DNA of 64,000 nt from Streptomyces griseochromogenes (GCF_001542625.1 NZ_CP016279.1:8804001-8868000), one strand, 5' to 3'; numbered from the stretch's first letter, positions 52,416 through 60,456 are shown. Numbers and translations: made by a program. Notes: generated from the letters alone by a model not told the origin.

Positions 52416-52681
52416 CGGCTCTCCCGCAGCAGGTCGGCCGAGCGCAGCGAAGCCAGCAGCGCGGCGACGTCGTCGCGGGCGCGCGTTTCGGGCAGGGCGT
52501 GCTGGGAGGCCAGGGCCGAAGCCGCCTGCTCGGGAGTGTCCCCGCCGGTGAGGCGGCGCAGGACCGACAGGCCTGTGGCGTTCAACTGCCAGTACCGGCC
52601 GGTGCGTTCGTGGAGGAGTACGGCTCCGTCGTCCGTCTCGGCGAGGGACACGTGCGGCATGAGGGCGAAGGTGTGGCTCAT
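52412..52681 (-). CDS. Lasso peptide RRE protein B1 (PqqD-like)
   Basis: 89 residues. HVSLAETDDGAVLLHERTGRYWQLNATGLSVLRRLTGGDTPEQAASAL is the PqqD-like RiPP recognition element fold that binds the leader peptide. The C-terminal helix is VAALLASLRSADLLRESR. In actinobacterial lasso systems B is often split into B1 (RRE) and B2 (protease), exactly as here. It starts 18 nt after the cyclase stop and overlaps the protease by 4 nt. Confidence 0.9.
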   Translation of the reverse strand: MSHTFALMPHVSLAETDDGAVLLHERTGRYWQLNATGLSVLRRLTGGDTPEQAASALASQHALPETRARDDVAALLASLRSADLLRESR

Positions 52682-52699
52682 GTGCGGTGGTGCCGCCTT

Positions 52700-54499
52700 T
52701 CAGGATCGGGCTCGGGCCAGGTGGCGAGCGGCGCGGAACCAGGTTTCGCAGCCGAGGAGTTGCTCGACCGCGAAGTTCCGGCTCAGGTCGGCCTGCGGGG
52801 TGAGCAACTGCGTTCGGACCGCGTCCGCGGAGATCAGGCCCGCTCGGGCGAGTTCCGAGTCCGCGAAGAGTTCGAGGAGTGCGTCCCGGCTGCGGCTGAG
52901 CCCCGTGCGCAGGTCCTCGTCGAAGGCGCCCTTGGTGGTTCTGGTGCGGACGCGTTCGGGCAGGACGTCCCGCATCGCCTCGGCCAGCAACGGCTTGTAC
53001 TCCCAGGGGGTGCACCGCTCGTGCAGGCGTACGGCCAGGGCGGCCTCCACGACCCGGTCGTCGAGGTAGGGCAGGTGCAGCCGGATCCCCGCCCGGCCGA
53101 AGAGACGGGCGGTCTGCCGGTACGCCGGTGCCGTCGCCCGCAGGGCCACCAGGAACTGGTGCTGGCCGCGATCGGCGGCCAAGGGGCGGGCGAGGCGGGC
53201 GGCCTGCCGCAGCTGCGATCGGGCCGCGTCGACCGCGGCGTCCGTCACCCAGGCGGGAGCGCGCAGCGGCAGCAGCCCCCAGCCGAGGGGCGGGTGCCGC
53301 CGGGCCGCGGCGGGGCCGGTGAGGGAATCGGCCTGCTCGCGCCACCAGTCCGCCACGGAATCCGTGCGCGCGAGCTCCGTGAGCGCCGCGCGCCGGGGCC
53401 AGCGGTGCAGGGCCTGGTAGCCGCGCAGATGACGTACCGCGAGCAAGGGGCGGCGGCGCAGCAGCCGGTGCAGATAGCCGGGGAGCCTGCCGAACAGCTC
53501 GTCCGCGCCGTGCCCGGCCAGGTGCGCTCGCGAGCCGCGTTCGGCCAGGAGGCCGGCCGTGTGTCTCATACGGGCCAGGGTCCGGGTGAAGAGATACGGC
53601 TGTTCGGTGTCGGCGAGGTCCGCGGGACGCGCGAACAGGGCGGGCAGTTCCTCCTGCCGCACGACCGTGTGCGAGGCGTGCTCCAGCAGGTCCGCCGAGT
53701 GTGCGGCGAAGGCCGCGTCGTCGTTGCCCGGGTCCGCCTCGGCCCAGCGGAAGGTGAGCAGCCCGGGTCTGCCGCGCGCGCCGAGGAAGCACAGGGCGGT
53801 GGAGTCCATGCCGCCGGACAGGTCCGAGCTGAGCGGCACCTCGTGCGACGTACGGGATCGCACGGCCTCCTCCAGTGCGGCGCGTACGGCCGACGCGCCC
53901 TGATCGAGCGGGAGTTCCGGCTCAGGAGGTGACCACCAGGGGAGTACTTCCGCGCGGCCGCCGGCCATGACCAGACGGTGGCCGTCGGGGACCGTGGAGA
54001 CCCCGGACCACACGGCGGCGGTTCCGAGCGGAGCGGGCAGCAGGCCGACGGTCGCGAGCCGCGCGGCCAGCAGGCCTTCGTCCACGCCCGCGCCGGTCAG
54101 CCGCGCCAGGACGTCGGGGCGGTCCGAGGCGACCGGCCGCCCGTCGATCCGGGCGTGGAAGACCTGGCGCAGACCGGTGACGGTGCCGCACACGCCGACG
54201 CCCTCCGGGGCGGCGACGATCACATGACAGCTGCCGGACAGCTGCCGGGCCAGCGTGTCCGCGTCGGACAGCGCACGCACGCGTCCGGCCAGCCGGGTGA
54301 GCGACACGGTGGTGACCGGGCAGTGCCCGATCACCACCACGCGCACCGAGCCCGCCCGGGCCAGTACGACTTCGTCCGCGTCCCACCGGCCCACGATCCA
54401 GGGCTTGCCCGACGGGTGGGCGATGACCTGCGGTGACTCGAAGAGCCACGTGGGGTCGGTGGTGCAATCGTCGGACAGGACGACGAACCCGGTGCTCAT
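52700..54499 (-). CDS. Lasso peptide macrolactam synthetase C (asparagine-synthetase-like)
   Basis: 599 residues, the normal size. The ATP-binding PP-loop is LSSDLSGGMDSTALCFLG, further motifs are RAHLAGHGADELFGRLPGYLH and, near the end, TTKGAFDEDLRTGLSRSRDALLELF. The N-terminal part is an AsnB glutaminase-like domain without catalytic Cys (it begins MSTGFVVLS), as in other lasso cyclases. It adenylates an Asp/Glu side chain of the core and joins it to the N-terminal amine. It lies 27 nt after the precursor and 18 nt before B1. Confidence 0.92.
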   Translation of the reverse strand: MSTGFVVLSDDCTTDPTWLFESPQVIAHPSGKPWIVGRWDADEVVLARAGSVRVVVIGHCPVTTVSLTRLAGRVRALSDADTLARQLSGSCHVIVAAPEGVGVCGTVTGLRQVFHARIDGRPVASDRPDVLARLTGAGVDEGLLAARLATVGLLPAPLGTAAVWSGVSTVPDGHRLVMAGGRAEVLPWWSPPEPELPLDQGASAVRAALEEAVRSRTSHEVPLSSDLSGGMDSTALCFLGARGRPGLLTFRWAEADPGNDDAAFAAHSADLLEHASHTVVRQEELPALFARPADLADTEQPYLFTRTLARMRHTAGLLAERGSRAHLAGHGADELFGRLPGYLHRLLRRRPLLAVRHLRGYQALHRWPRRAALTELARTDSVADWWREQADSLTGPAAARRHPPLGWGLLPLRAPAWVTDAAVDAARSQLRQAARLARPLAADRGQHQFLVALRATAPAYRQTARLFGRAGIRLHLPYLDDRVVEAALAVRLHERCTPWEYKPLLAEAMRDVLPERVRTRTTKGAFDEDLRTGLSRSRDALLELFADSELARAGLISADAVRTQLLTPQADLSRNFAVEQLLGCETWFRAARHLARARS

Positions 54500-54526
54500 G
54501 TCACTCCGTCCGAGCCGGCCGCTTCC

Positions 54527-54673
54527 TCAGAAGCCCTGCCTGGCGAGGAAGTCGCTGTGGTCGTGGCCGAAGCCGAGGGTGTCCTCCGAGAACTCCCCGA
54601 CGGCCGTCAGCGCGGGCGGCTCATAACCCTGCCGAACCGCCGGCTCCTCGCGGTGCTGCTCCTGGATCTCCAT
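54527..54673 (-). CDS. Lasso peptide precursor A (48 residues)
   Basis: Starts at the ATG at 54673 with AAGGAG upstream. The leader ends with the motif YEPPALTAVGEFSEDT, matching the actinobacterial leader pattern Y-x-x-P-x-L-x-x-x-G-x-F-x-x-x-T with Thr at -2. After Thr-Leu the core would be GFGHDHSDFLARQGF, 15 residues, beginning with Gly and with Asp8 available as ring acceptor (Gly1-Asp8). A ring of eight residues and a seven-residue tail with no Cys would make it class II. Cleavage and ring are inferred by rule. The core is not one I recognise. Confidence 0.88.
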   Translation of the reverse strand: MEIQEQHREEPAVRQGYEPPALTAVGEFSEDTLGFGHDHSDFLARQGF

Positions 54674-54701
54674 GGTTCTCCTTCCATACGGTCTTTTTGG
54701 A

Positions 54702-54736
54702 CTGCGGGCAGGAAGAAAGCTGCGGGCAGGAAGAAA
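54702..54736. repeat. Tandem 17-bp direct repeat near the lasso precursor promoter
   Basis: CTGCGGGCAGGAAGAAA occurs at 54702-54718 and, exactly, at 54720-54736 (18-bp period). It lies 29-63 nt upstream of the precursor ATG, probably within the leader region or promoter. It could be a double protein-binding site or a recent duplication. Confidence 0.75.
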
Positions 54737-55094
54737 CACATGGAATGCCGAAGCCGGAATTCGGCGAGAAGCTGCTTCACCGCGCATGCGTACACCGCAA
54801 GGCCGCCACTTGGGAGACAGGCCTGATTGCGCTGGTCCCCCACATCCCCGTTCAAAACCGGAGTGCCGAATTCCCGCGCACTCCCCACCCGTTTTTCTTC
54901 GATCAAGAGAGTCGCACCCTCGAAGATCCCCGCACAACAGTACGAGCCTCAGATGACCGAAAAGGCGCCCCCCAAAGCTTCTTCACACACTGCCCGACGA
55001 GCGGAAATCACCCGGACCGGGCGGTGGTTGGCCGAAAGAGAGCGCCGCTGTCCGGGCGGAACCGGGCCCCTCGACCGTCCGCCGGCGAATTCTC

Positions 55095-55262
55095 CCCCGG
55101 AAGACGGACGGATTGCGCGTGCCGGAAGACATTCCACGGATCCCAGTGCGCCTTGACCCGCTGCAGCCGCTCGTAGCGTACATATCCCGGTAGAAGTCGC
55201 GGATCCAGGCCAGGCGTGGCGATTCCGGGGTCGATCAGGGCGTCCCGGCAGTCGAAGGCCCC
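55095..55262 (-). pseudogene. C-terminal relic of a BBE-type FAD-linked oxidase
   Basis: In the minus-strand frame the sequence GAFDCRDALIDPGIATPGLDPRLLPGYVRYERLQRVKAHWDPWNVFRHAQSVRLPG can be read, split here into key parts: RLQRVKAHWDPWNVFRHAQSV is the end of berberine-bridge-enzyme-like oxidoreductases. No other part of such an enzyme (FAD-binding domain) exists around it. So it is a small remnant of a lost gene. It lies inside the 811-bp gap upstream of the lasso operon. Confidence 0.55.
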
Positions 55263-55484
55263 GTCGTGATCGGCGTCCTCTCCCGAGGTCCGATACGGAC
55301 CGACGGCGCCCGCGCACGCTCTCACGCGCCGGGGGCGCCCGCCGCCCGGCGGGCCGTCGCTCGGCGAGATCCGCTGCAGAGCGCCCCTCGCCGCAGTACA
55401 ACTCCTGGCCACCGCACAACCCTTCGCCCCTCCGCCTCATCTTGCCTTCCGGCAGCAGCCGAACTGACCTGAAAGCAGGATCAC

Positions 55485-56969
55485 TTGCCCAGTACGCCCT
55501 CTCCCCTCGTCCGGCGCGGTACGGCCGTAGCCGCCGCTTTCGGGCTGGTCACCCTGGCCGGGCTTCAGGCGGCCGATGCGGCACCGGCCGCCGGCACCGG
55601 GCCCGCGGCCCTCCACTGGTCCACCTGTCCCGCGGGCTCCGAGGCGCCCCGCGGCACGTACTGCTCCACCCTCGAGGTCCCCCTCGACTACGCCAAGCCC
55701 GACGGCCGGCAGATCAAGCTCACGCTCTCGGTGGCCGGCGATGTGAACGCCCCGCACACCCTCGTGGTCAACCCCGGCGGGCCGGGCGAACCGGGTATCG
55801 GAACGGCGAAGCTGGTGTGGAGCTCGCTGCCCCAGGACGTCAGCGCGAAGTACAACGTGGTCAGCTTCGATCCGCGCGGCGTCGGTGCCAGCACCCCGGT
55901 CTCCTGTGGGGACACCAAGAAGCTGATCAAGCATCCGGCCGCGCCGTACACGCCCGGGAGCGCCGCGCAGGAGGAGGCGCGGCGCACCGTGGCCCGCAAG
56001 GTCGCCGAGCAGTGCGCGGCGAACGCCAAGGACCTGCTGCCGTACATCACCACGGAGAACGCGGCCCGCGACATGGACCGGATCCGTACCGCGTTGCACC
56101 GCGGCAAGCTGGACTATCTCGGGTATTCGTACGGGACGAGGCTCGGCGCCACGTACGCGACGCTGTTCCCGTCCCGCACCGGGCGCATGATCCTGGACAG
56201 CGTCGTCGATCCGACCGTCACCACCTACGCCTCGCAGTACGAGCAGGATCCGGCGCTCCAGCACCGGGCCGGCCAGTTCTTCGCCTGGGCGGCCAAGAAG
56301 GACGGCACCTATCACCTGGGCACCACCGCGGCGAAGGTGTCGGCCACGTGGGACGCCGTCCGCAAGAAGCTGGACGCCCACCCCGCCGGAGGCAGGGCGG
56401 GCAGCGCCGAGCTCGACGATCTGCTCGCCTCCTCCATGTACACCGATCTGTTCTGGAGCGACGCGGCCCAGGCCGTCTCGGACTACCGGCGCGGGGACGC
56501 GAGCACGCTGCTCGGCGCGACCGACCAGCTCGGCCCCGGCGCCGTGAGCCCGGCCCAGCTCGCCTACAACTGCGTGGACGACGCGTGGCCCCGGGACTGG
56601 GCGACCTGGCACAAGGACACGACGGCGGCCGCCCAAAAGGCCCCGCTGTTCGCCTGGCTGAACAGCTGGTACAGCGCGCCGTGCGCTTTCTGGAAGGCGC
56701 CGACGGCCCGGCCCGTGAAGATCGGCTCGGTGAAGGTGCCGCCGGTCCTGCTGCTCCAGTCGAAGGACGACCCGGCGACGCCGGTCGAGGGGGCGCGGCG
56801 CATGCACCAGGCGCTGTCCGGTTCCCGGCTCGTCGTCGCGGGCGGCGGCAACCACGGCCAGTACCTGTTCGACGGCAACACCTGCATGGACCGCCACGGC
56901 AGCCGCTACCTGCTCACCGGCCGACTCCCGGCCACCGACAGCACCTGCCCGGCGACTCCGGCGCCTTGA
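55485..56969 (+). CDS. Secreted tripeptidyl aminopeptidase-family alpha/beta hydrolase
   Basis: 494 residues from a TTG at 55485 (AGGATCAC upstream). A signal sequence (RRGTAVAAAFGLVTLAGLQAADA) leads into the SlpD/TAP-like domain: PRGTYCSTLEVPLDYAKPDGRQIKL, HTLVVNPGGPGEPG, nucleophile elbow LDYLGYSYGTRLGATYA (G-Y-S-Y-G), late Asp in LLQSKDDPATPVEGARR and His in GGGNHGQYLF. These enzymes release N-terminal tripeptides outside the cell. Relatives include the mycelium-associated SlpD and SlpE proteins. Stands alone. Confidence 0.92.
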   Translation: MPSTPSPLVRRGTAVAAAFGLVTLAGLQAADAAPAAGTGPAALHWSTCPAGSEAPRGTYCSTLEVPLDYAKPDGRQIKLTLSVAGDVNAPHTLVVNPGGPGEPGIGTAKLVWSSLPQDVSAKYNVVSFDPRGVGASTPVSCGDTKKLIKHPAAPYTPGSAAQEEARRTVARKVAEQCAANAKDLLPYITTENAARDMDRIRTALHRGKLDYLGYSYGTRLGATYATLFPSRTGRMILDSVVDPTVTTYASQYEQDPALQHRAGQFFAWAAKKDGTYHLGTTAAKVSATWDAVRKKLDAHPAGGRAGSAELDDLLASSMYTDLFWSDAAQAVSDYRRGDASTLLGATDQLGPGAVSPAQLAYNCVDDAWPRDWATWHKDTTAAAQKAPLFAWLNSWYSAPCAFWKAPTARPVKIGSVKVPPVLLLQSKDDPATPVEGARRMHQALSGSRLVVAGGGNHGQYLFDGNTCMDRHGSRYLLTGRLPATDSTCPATPAP

Positions 56970-57253
56970 GAGGTGGCGGACGAGTCGAACGGTACGCCGG
57001 GCACATCGCATCGGACGCACGCGTCTGACCTGCTCTTCTGCGAGCCCAATCGACGGTGACCTGCCGGGCCGGGTCGCAGAGGCGATCTGGTCCCGAGCCA
57101 GGTACGCGAAGGCCTCCAGGACGGTCGTCCCGGAGGCCTGACCGGTACCGACTCCGGTCAGCCGCCGGGTCCCGACGATCCGGACGGAGCTGTCCGGCGG
57201 TCTCGTGGACAGGACCCCGGACGATACGGCGGGGCGGGCACATGGCCTGAGCC

Positions 57254-57666
57254 GGCAGACGAGTCGGGCTGTACGCCGGGTTCTGTTCCGAGGGGTCCTC
57301 GCGGGCCCCTCGGCGACGGCCATCCATCTAGGGCCGACGTTGCCGCCGACCTCGTGCGGTCTACCCGCGGACTCGGGCGGGCAGCCCTCGAACGTCCGCG
57401 CAGAGCGCTTTTCACGGCGCTCCTCTTGACCTTGCTCCGGGTGGGGTTTACCTAGCTGCCCAGGTCACCCTGGGCACTGGTGGTCTCTTACACCACCGTT
57501 TCACCCTTACCCGGCGCCTGAGCGCCGGGCGGTTTGCTTTCTGTGGCACTGTCCCGCGGGTCACCCCGGGTGGCCGTTAGCCACCACCCTGCCCTGTGGA
57601 GCCCGGACGTTCCTCGGGAAGCCCCCTAAGGGGACTCCACGCGGCCGTCCGCCCGGCTCGTCTGCC
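57254..57666 (-). ncRNA. rnpB: RNase P RNA (bacterial type A)
   Basis: On the minus strand the gene begins GGCAGACGAGCCGGGC and ends with GCCCGACTCGTCTGCC, which pair as helix P1. Conserved pieces are AGGAACGTCCGGGCTCCACA near the 5' end (written here as motif), CAGGGTGGTGGCTAACGGCC, GACAGTGCCACAGAAA and near the 3' end ATAAGCCGGGTTCTGT-like region GAACCCGGCGTACAGCCCG. The RNA is the catalytic part of RNase P that matures tRNA 5' ends. Ends are estimated from P1 pairing. The 5' end overlaps the 3' end of the EamA gene. Confidence 0.95.
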
Positions 57667-58564
57667 GTGTCGACCATGGTACCGGGCGGGTGGACCGGCG
57701 CGGACCGGAGGCGGCCGTCGCCAGGACCGAGCCCGTCAGGATGAGGGCGAAAGAGGCCAGCACGGACATGCTCAGCGGCTCGTTCAGGAGCAGCGCGCCA
57801 GCCGCCACGGCCACCGCCGGGTTGACGTATGTGATCACCGTCGCCCGTGTCGGGCCCGCCTCCTTGATCAGCTCCAGGAAGGCCACGAAGGCGACCGCCG
57901 TGCAGATCACGCCCAGGCCGGCCAGGGCCGCCAGGACGGACGGGGAAGGGAGGGAGGACGGGCGGGTCAGAGCCGCCGCGGGGGCGTAGACCAGGGCCGC
58001 CAGGGTCAGGCAGGCCGCCGTCAGATGGAGGGACGGGACCTCCTTCAGGCGGCGTGCGGCTATCAGGGGCGCCGTCGCGTAGCCCAGGACCGTCAGCAGC
58101 ACCTCGGCCAGGGAGCGGGCGTCGCCGCCGGTCAGGTGCGGGAGGGTCAGGACCGTCACGCCCGCCAGGCCCAGCATCAGGCCCGTGACGCGGCGGGCTC
58201 CCAGGTGTTCCGCGTCCGGCGAGACGAAGAAGCGGGAGACGACCACTCCGACTATCGGCACGCCCGCTATCAGCAGACCCGCCGTCGAGCTGGACAGGTG
58301 CCGTTCGGCGTCGGTGAGGGTGAACCAGGGCCCCATGATCTCCAGGACCGCGAAGGCCAGCACGGGGCGCCAGTGGGCGCGGACGGTCCGGGCGAGGCCG
58401 CCCTGGCGCAGGGCGAAGGGGAGCAGGAGGACCGCGCCGAGCGCACAGCGCGTGAACACCACCACCGGCGGCGACACCGCGTCCACCGCCACCTTGATCA
58501 TCAGATAGGGGATGCCCCAGACCACTCCCATCAGGGAGAAGAGAAACCAGCCGCGTGCAGTCAT
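57626..58564 (-). CDS. EamA/DMT-family membrane transporter
   Basis: 312 residues, ten membrane helices in two repeated five-helix halves, beginning WFLFSLMGVVWGIPYLMIKVAVDAVSPPVVVFTRCALGAVLLLPFAL and with the second EamA repeat LAALAGLGVICTAVAFVAFLELIKEAGPTRATVITYVNPAVAVAAGALLLNEPLS. The tail after the last helix (SGPRRSTRPVPWSTRQTSRADGRVESP) is encoded partly inside the first 41 nt of the RNase P RNA on the same strand. Family members export amino acids or metabolites. Substrate unknown. Confidence 0.9.
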   Translation of the reverse strand: MTARGWFLFSLMGVVWGIPYLMIKVAVDAVSPPVVVFTRCALGAVLLLPFALRQGGLARTVRAHWRPVLAFAVLEIMGPWFTLTDAERHLSSSTAGLLIAGVPIVGVVVSRFFVSPDAEHLGARRVTGLMLGLAGVTVLTLPHLTGGDARSLAEVLLTVLGYATAPLIAARRLKEVPSLHLTAACLTLAALVYAPAAALTRPSSLPSPSVLAALAGLGVICTAVAFVAFLELIKEAGPTRATVITYVNPAVAVAAGALLLNEPLSMSVLASFALILTGSVLATAASGPRRSTRPVPWSTRQTSRADGRVESP

Positions 58565-58589
58565 ACGGCGAGTTTCGGCCGCCTTCTCC

Positions 58590-59408
58590 TCAGCTGTCTT
58601 GAACGCTGTTGCGGTAGGCCGCCGGGGTCACCCCGAGCACCCGCCGGAACCAGCGCGTCAGGTGCGCCTGGTCGGCGAAGCCCACCAGCCCCGCCACCTC
58701 GGCGGGGCGCAGGCCGGCTTCCAGGAGTCCGCGCGCCTTGCTCACCCGGTGCTGGGCGAGCCAGGCGTACGGCGGTATCCCCATCGTCGTGCGGAAGGCC
58801 CGTAGCAGCTGGTAGCGGGAGAGGCCCAGGTCGGCCGCGAGCAGGGCGAGGGAGGGCGGGGCGGTGAGTTCGTCGGCGAGGCGGTCCCGTACGACGTGCG
58901 CGATGTGATCCCCGCCCGGGACCGGGTCGGTCGGCACGCGTGCCGTGGAGTGGCGGCAGGCCAGGGCCGTCAGCAGCCAGGGGAGGCGGGACTCGGTCTC
59001 CAGCGGGTCGGGGCAGGCGCTGAGTTCGGTGTGGGTCACGCGCAGCGTGGTGGCCAGTTCGGGGTCGTCCAGGAGGGGTTCGCGAAAGTGCGGGAGGCCG
59101 CCGAGGGTGCCGTCGGCCAGCAGGGACGGCTCGGCGTACAGGGCGCGGTAGGCGTAGCCGTCGGTGGTGGTGCCGGGTCCGCCGGTGTGCATCTCGCCGG
59201 GTTCGAGGACGACGATCGTGCCGGGGCCGGTGCGGATGTGGCCGCCCCGGTAGTCGATGACCTCGGAGCCGCCCACGCAGACGCCGATGGTGTACTCGTC
59301 GTGGGCGTGCGGGGCATAGACGTGGCGGCGGAAGCTCGCGGTCAGAAGGTCGAGCGGAGGGCCGCAGCGGCCCAGCCGCGCCCGCGTCCACAGCGCCTCT
59401 TCCGCCAT
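58590..59408 (-). CDS. AraC-family regulator with cupin N-terminus
   Basis: 272 residues from the ATG at 59408 (GAGGGGGTG upstream). An N-terminal AraC-type cupin (RRHVYAPHAHDEYTIGVCVGG, IVVLEPGEMHTGGPG) and the C-terminal double HTH: PPSLALLAADLGLSRYQLLRAFRTTMGIPPYAWLAQHRVSKARGLLEAGLRPAEVAGLVGFADQAHLTRWFRRVLGVTPAAYR. It precedes the EamA gene on the same strand (25 bp gap), hence may regulate that exporter. Likely autoregulated; the signal is unknown. Confidence 0.92.
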   Translation of the reverse strand: MAEEALWTRARLGRCGPPLDLLTASFRRHVYAPHAHDEYTIGVCVGGSEVIDYRGGHIRTGPGTIVVLEPGEMHTGGPGTTTDGYAYRALYAEPSLLADGTLGGLPHFREPLLDDPELATTLRVTHTELSACPDPLETESRLPWLLTALACRHSTARVPTDPVPGGDHIAHVVRDRLADELTAPPSLALLAADLGLSRYQLLRAFRTTMGIPPYAWLAQHRVSKARGLLEAGLRPAEVAGLVGFADQAHLTRWFRRVLGVTPAAYRNSVQDS

Positions 59409-59434
59409 CGCACACCCCCTCGTCGTACCGCCCG

Positions 59435-59956
59435 CTAAGGGTGCAACGCGTTCAGGCCCCGCTTCCATGCCGCGTCCAGGTCGGCGTCCGCGGAAAACCG
59501 GCCGTGGATCTCCAGGATGACCATGCCGTGGGCGAAGGCCCAGACGGCGCGGGCGAGGTCCTGGTCGCCCGCGCACGTCCGCAGCAGCGGCAGGGCGGCC
59601 CGGTCCTCCAGGCCGGCCGGGAGTCCGGCGCGCGGCAGAGGGCGTTCGGTGGCCAGGCGGTACAGGTGGGGGTGGGCGAGGGCGTAGGTGCGGTAGGCCT
59701 CGGCGAGCGCCTCCAGCGAGCCGGGGGCGCGGGCCTCGGCCGCCTCCAGGGTCTCGGCCGTCTCGGCGAGCAACTGCGCGGTCAGCTCGGCCTCGACGGC
59801 GTGCTTGTCGGGGAAGTGCTTGTAGAGGGAGGGGGCCTTGATGCCCAGGCGGTCGGCGAGGGTCCGCATGGTGAGGGCGGCGGGCCCGGACTCCTCCAGG
59901 AGGGCCCGGGCGGCCGCGGCGATCTCCCGTGCCCTCGGCGTCAGACGCTCAGCCAC
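59435..59956 (-). CDS. TetR-family repressor of the DUF4260 operon
   Basis: 173 residues, short for the family. HTH: REIAAAARALLEESGPAALTMRTLADRLGIKAPSLYKHFPDKHAVEAELTAQLL. The C-terminal part has WAFAHGMVILEIHGRF, a TetR_C feature. The gene overlaps the DUF4260 gene by 8 nt, so they form an operon. The 17-bp perfect dyads upstream of DUF4260 (60402-60445) are its likely operators. Confidence 0.9.
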   Translation of the reverse strand: MAERLTPRAREIAAAARALLEESGPAALTMRTLADRLGIKAPSLYKHFPDKHAVEAELTAQLLAETAETLEAAEARAPGSLEALAEAYRTYALAHPHLYRLATERPLPRAGLPAGLEDRAALPLLRTCAGDQDLARAVWAFAHGMVILEIHGRFSADADLDAAWKRGLNALHP

Positions 59957-60365
59957 GCTGGTGGCCCTCCTTCGTGCGCAGCCCGTATCCGAAGGCGCGA
60001 TCGTACGAGATGTGGGCGAGCCAGCCGCACAGGGCCGCGAAGGCGGGGGCCCAGGTGACGGGGGCCGCCGTGCAGAGGAGCAGGAGTGCGAGCGGGATCA
60101 GGGCGCGGTGCATCGCGTTGTAGTACGGCACCGCGCGCGGCGCGAGCTGCCCTTTGGCCATGCGGGGCGCCTCGTCCAGGGCGACCAGGAAGGTGAGGTC
60201 CGGCAGGACGAGGAAGAGGAGGGCCGCCCCGCCCGCGAGCCAGCCGTGGTTGACGCCCTCGAGGACCGCGAAGGCCGACCAGAACAGGGCGCTCGCCAGC
60301 CATGCCGCGCGGCGGACGACGGGGAGGGCCGAGCGGGTCGGGGTGACGGTCGCCGTACCGGTCAT
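59949..60365 (-). CDS. DUF4260 membrane protein
   Basis: 138 residues with about four membrane helices (AAWLASALFWSAFAVLEGVNHGWLA, GAALLFLVLPDLTFLVAL, IPLALLLLCTAAPVTWAPAFAALCGW). The segment AKGQLAPRAVPYYNAMHRALIPLAL and WLAHISYDRAFGYGLRTKEGH are DUF4260 signatures. The function is unknown. The gene is probably controlled by the downstream TetR repressor and its twin operators. Confidence 0.87.
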   Translation of the reverse strand: MTGTATVTPTRSALPVVRRAAWLASALFWSAFAVLEGVNHGWLAGGAALLFLVLPDLTFLVALDEAPRMAKGQLAPRAVPYYNAMHRALIPLALLLLCTAAPVTWAPAFAALCGWLAHISYDRAFGYGLRTKEGHQRG

Positions 60366-60401
60366 GACTGCCTCCGATGGGGGTCGGGTCGCACGACGCC
60401 A

Positions 60402-60445
60402 GGCTAACGCCGTTAGCCGCGACAGTATGGCTAACAGCGTTAGCC
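60402..60445 (-). promoter_or_regulatory. Twin TetR operators upstream of the DUF4260 operon
   Basis: GGCTAACGCCGTTAGCC (60402-60418), a perfect 17-bp dyad, and GGCTAACAGCGTTAGCC (60429-60445), imperfect at one central pair, are 27 bp apart start to start. They lie 37-80 bp upstream of the DUF4260 start, where a TetR repressor would act. Confidence 0.8.
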
Positions 60446-60456
60446 GTCAAGGCCCT

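Larger units (their letters stand above)
54674..55484. other. 811-bp region upstream of the lasso operon and peptidase gene
   Basis: Between the divergent lasso precursor (minus) and the peptidase (plus). It holds the 17-bp direct repeat at 54702-54736 and a BBE-type oxidase remnant at 55095-55262. The remainder, of lower GC between 54730 and 54960, shows no credible gene; promoters for both genes are expected here. Confidence 0.6.

Noticed and set aside
54730..54960. Lower-GC stretch between the lasso operon and the peptidase as a possible RNA or transferred piece
   Set aside because: No tRNA-like or rRNA-like pattern and no dyad; base composition alone is not enough.
57024..57218. Minus-strand stretch STRPPDSSVRIVG..TGVGTGQASGTTVLEAFAYLARDQIASA in the peptidase-rnpB gap
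   Set aside because: It reads like protein and is more ordered than its surroundings, but I cannot name a family, no start or RBS fits and the frame runs into rnpB. Too weak for a gene.
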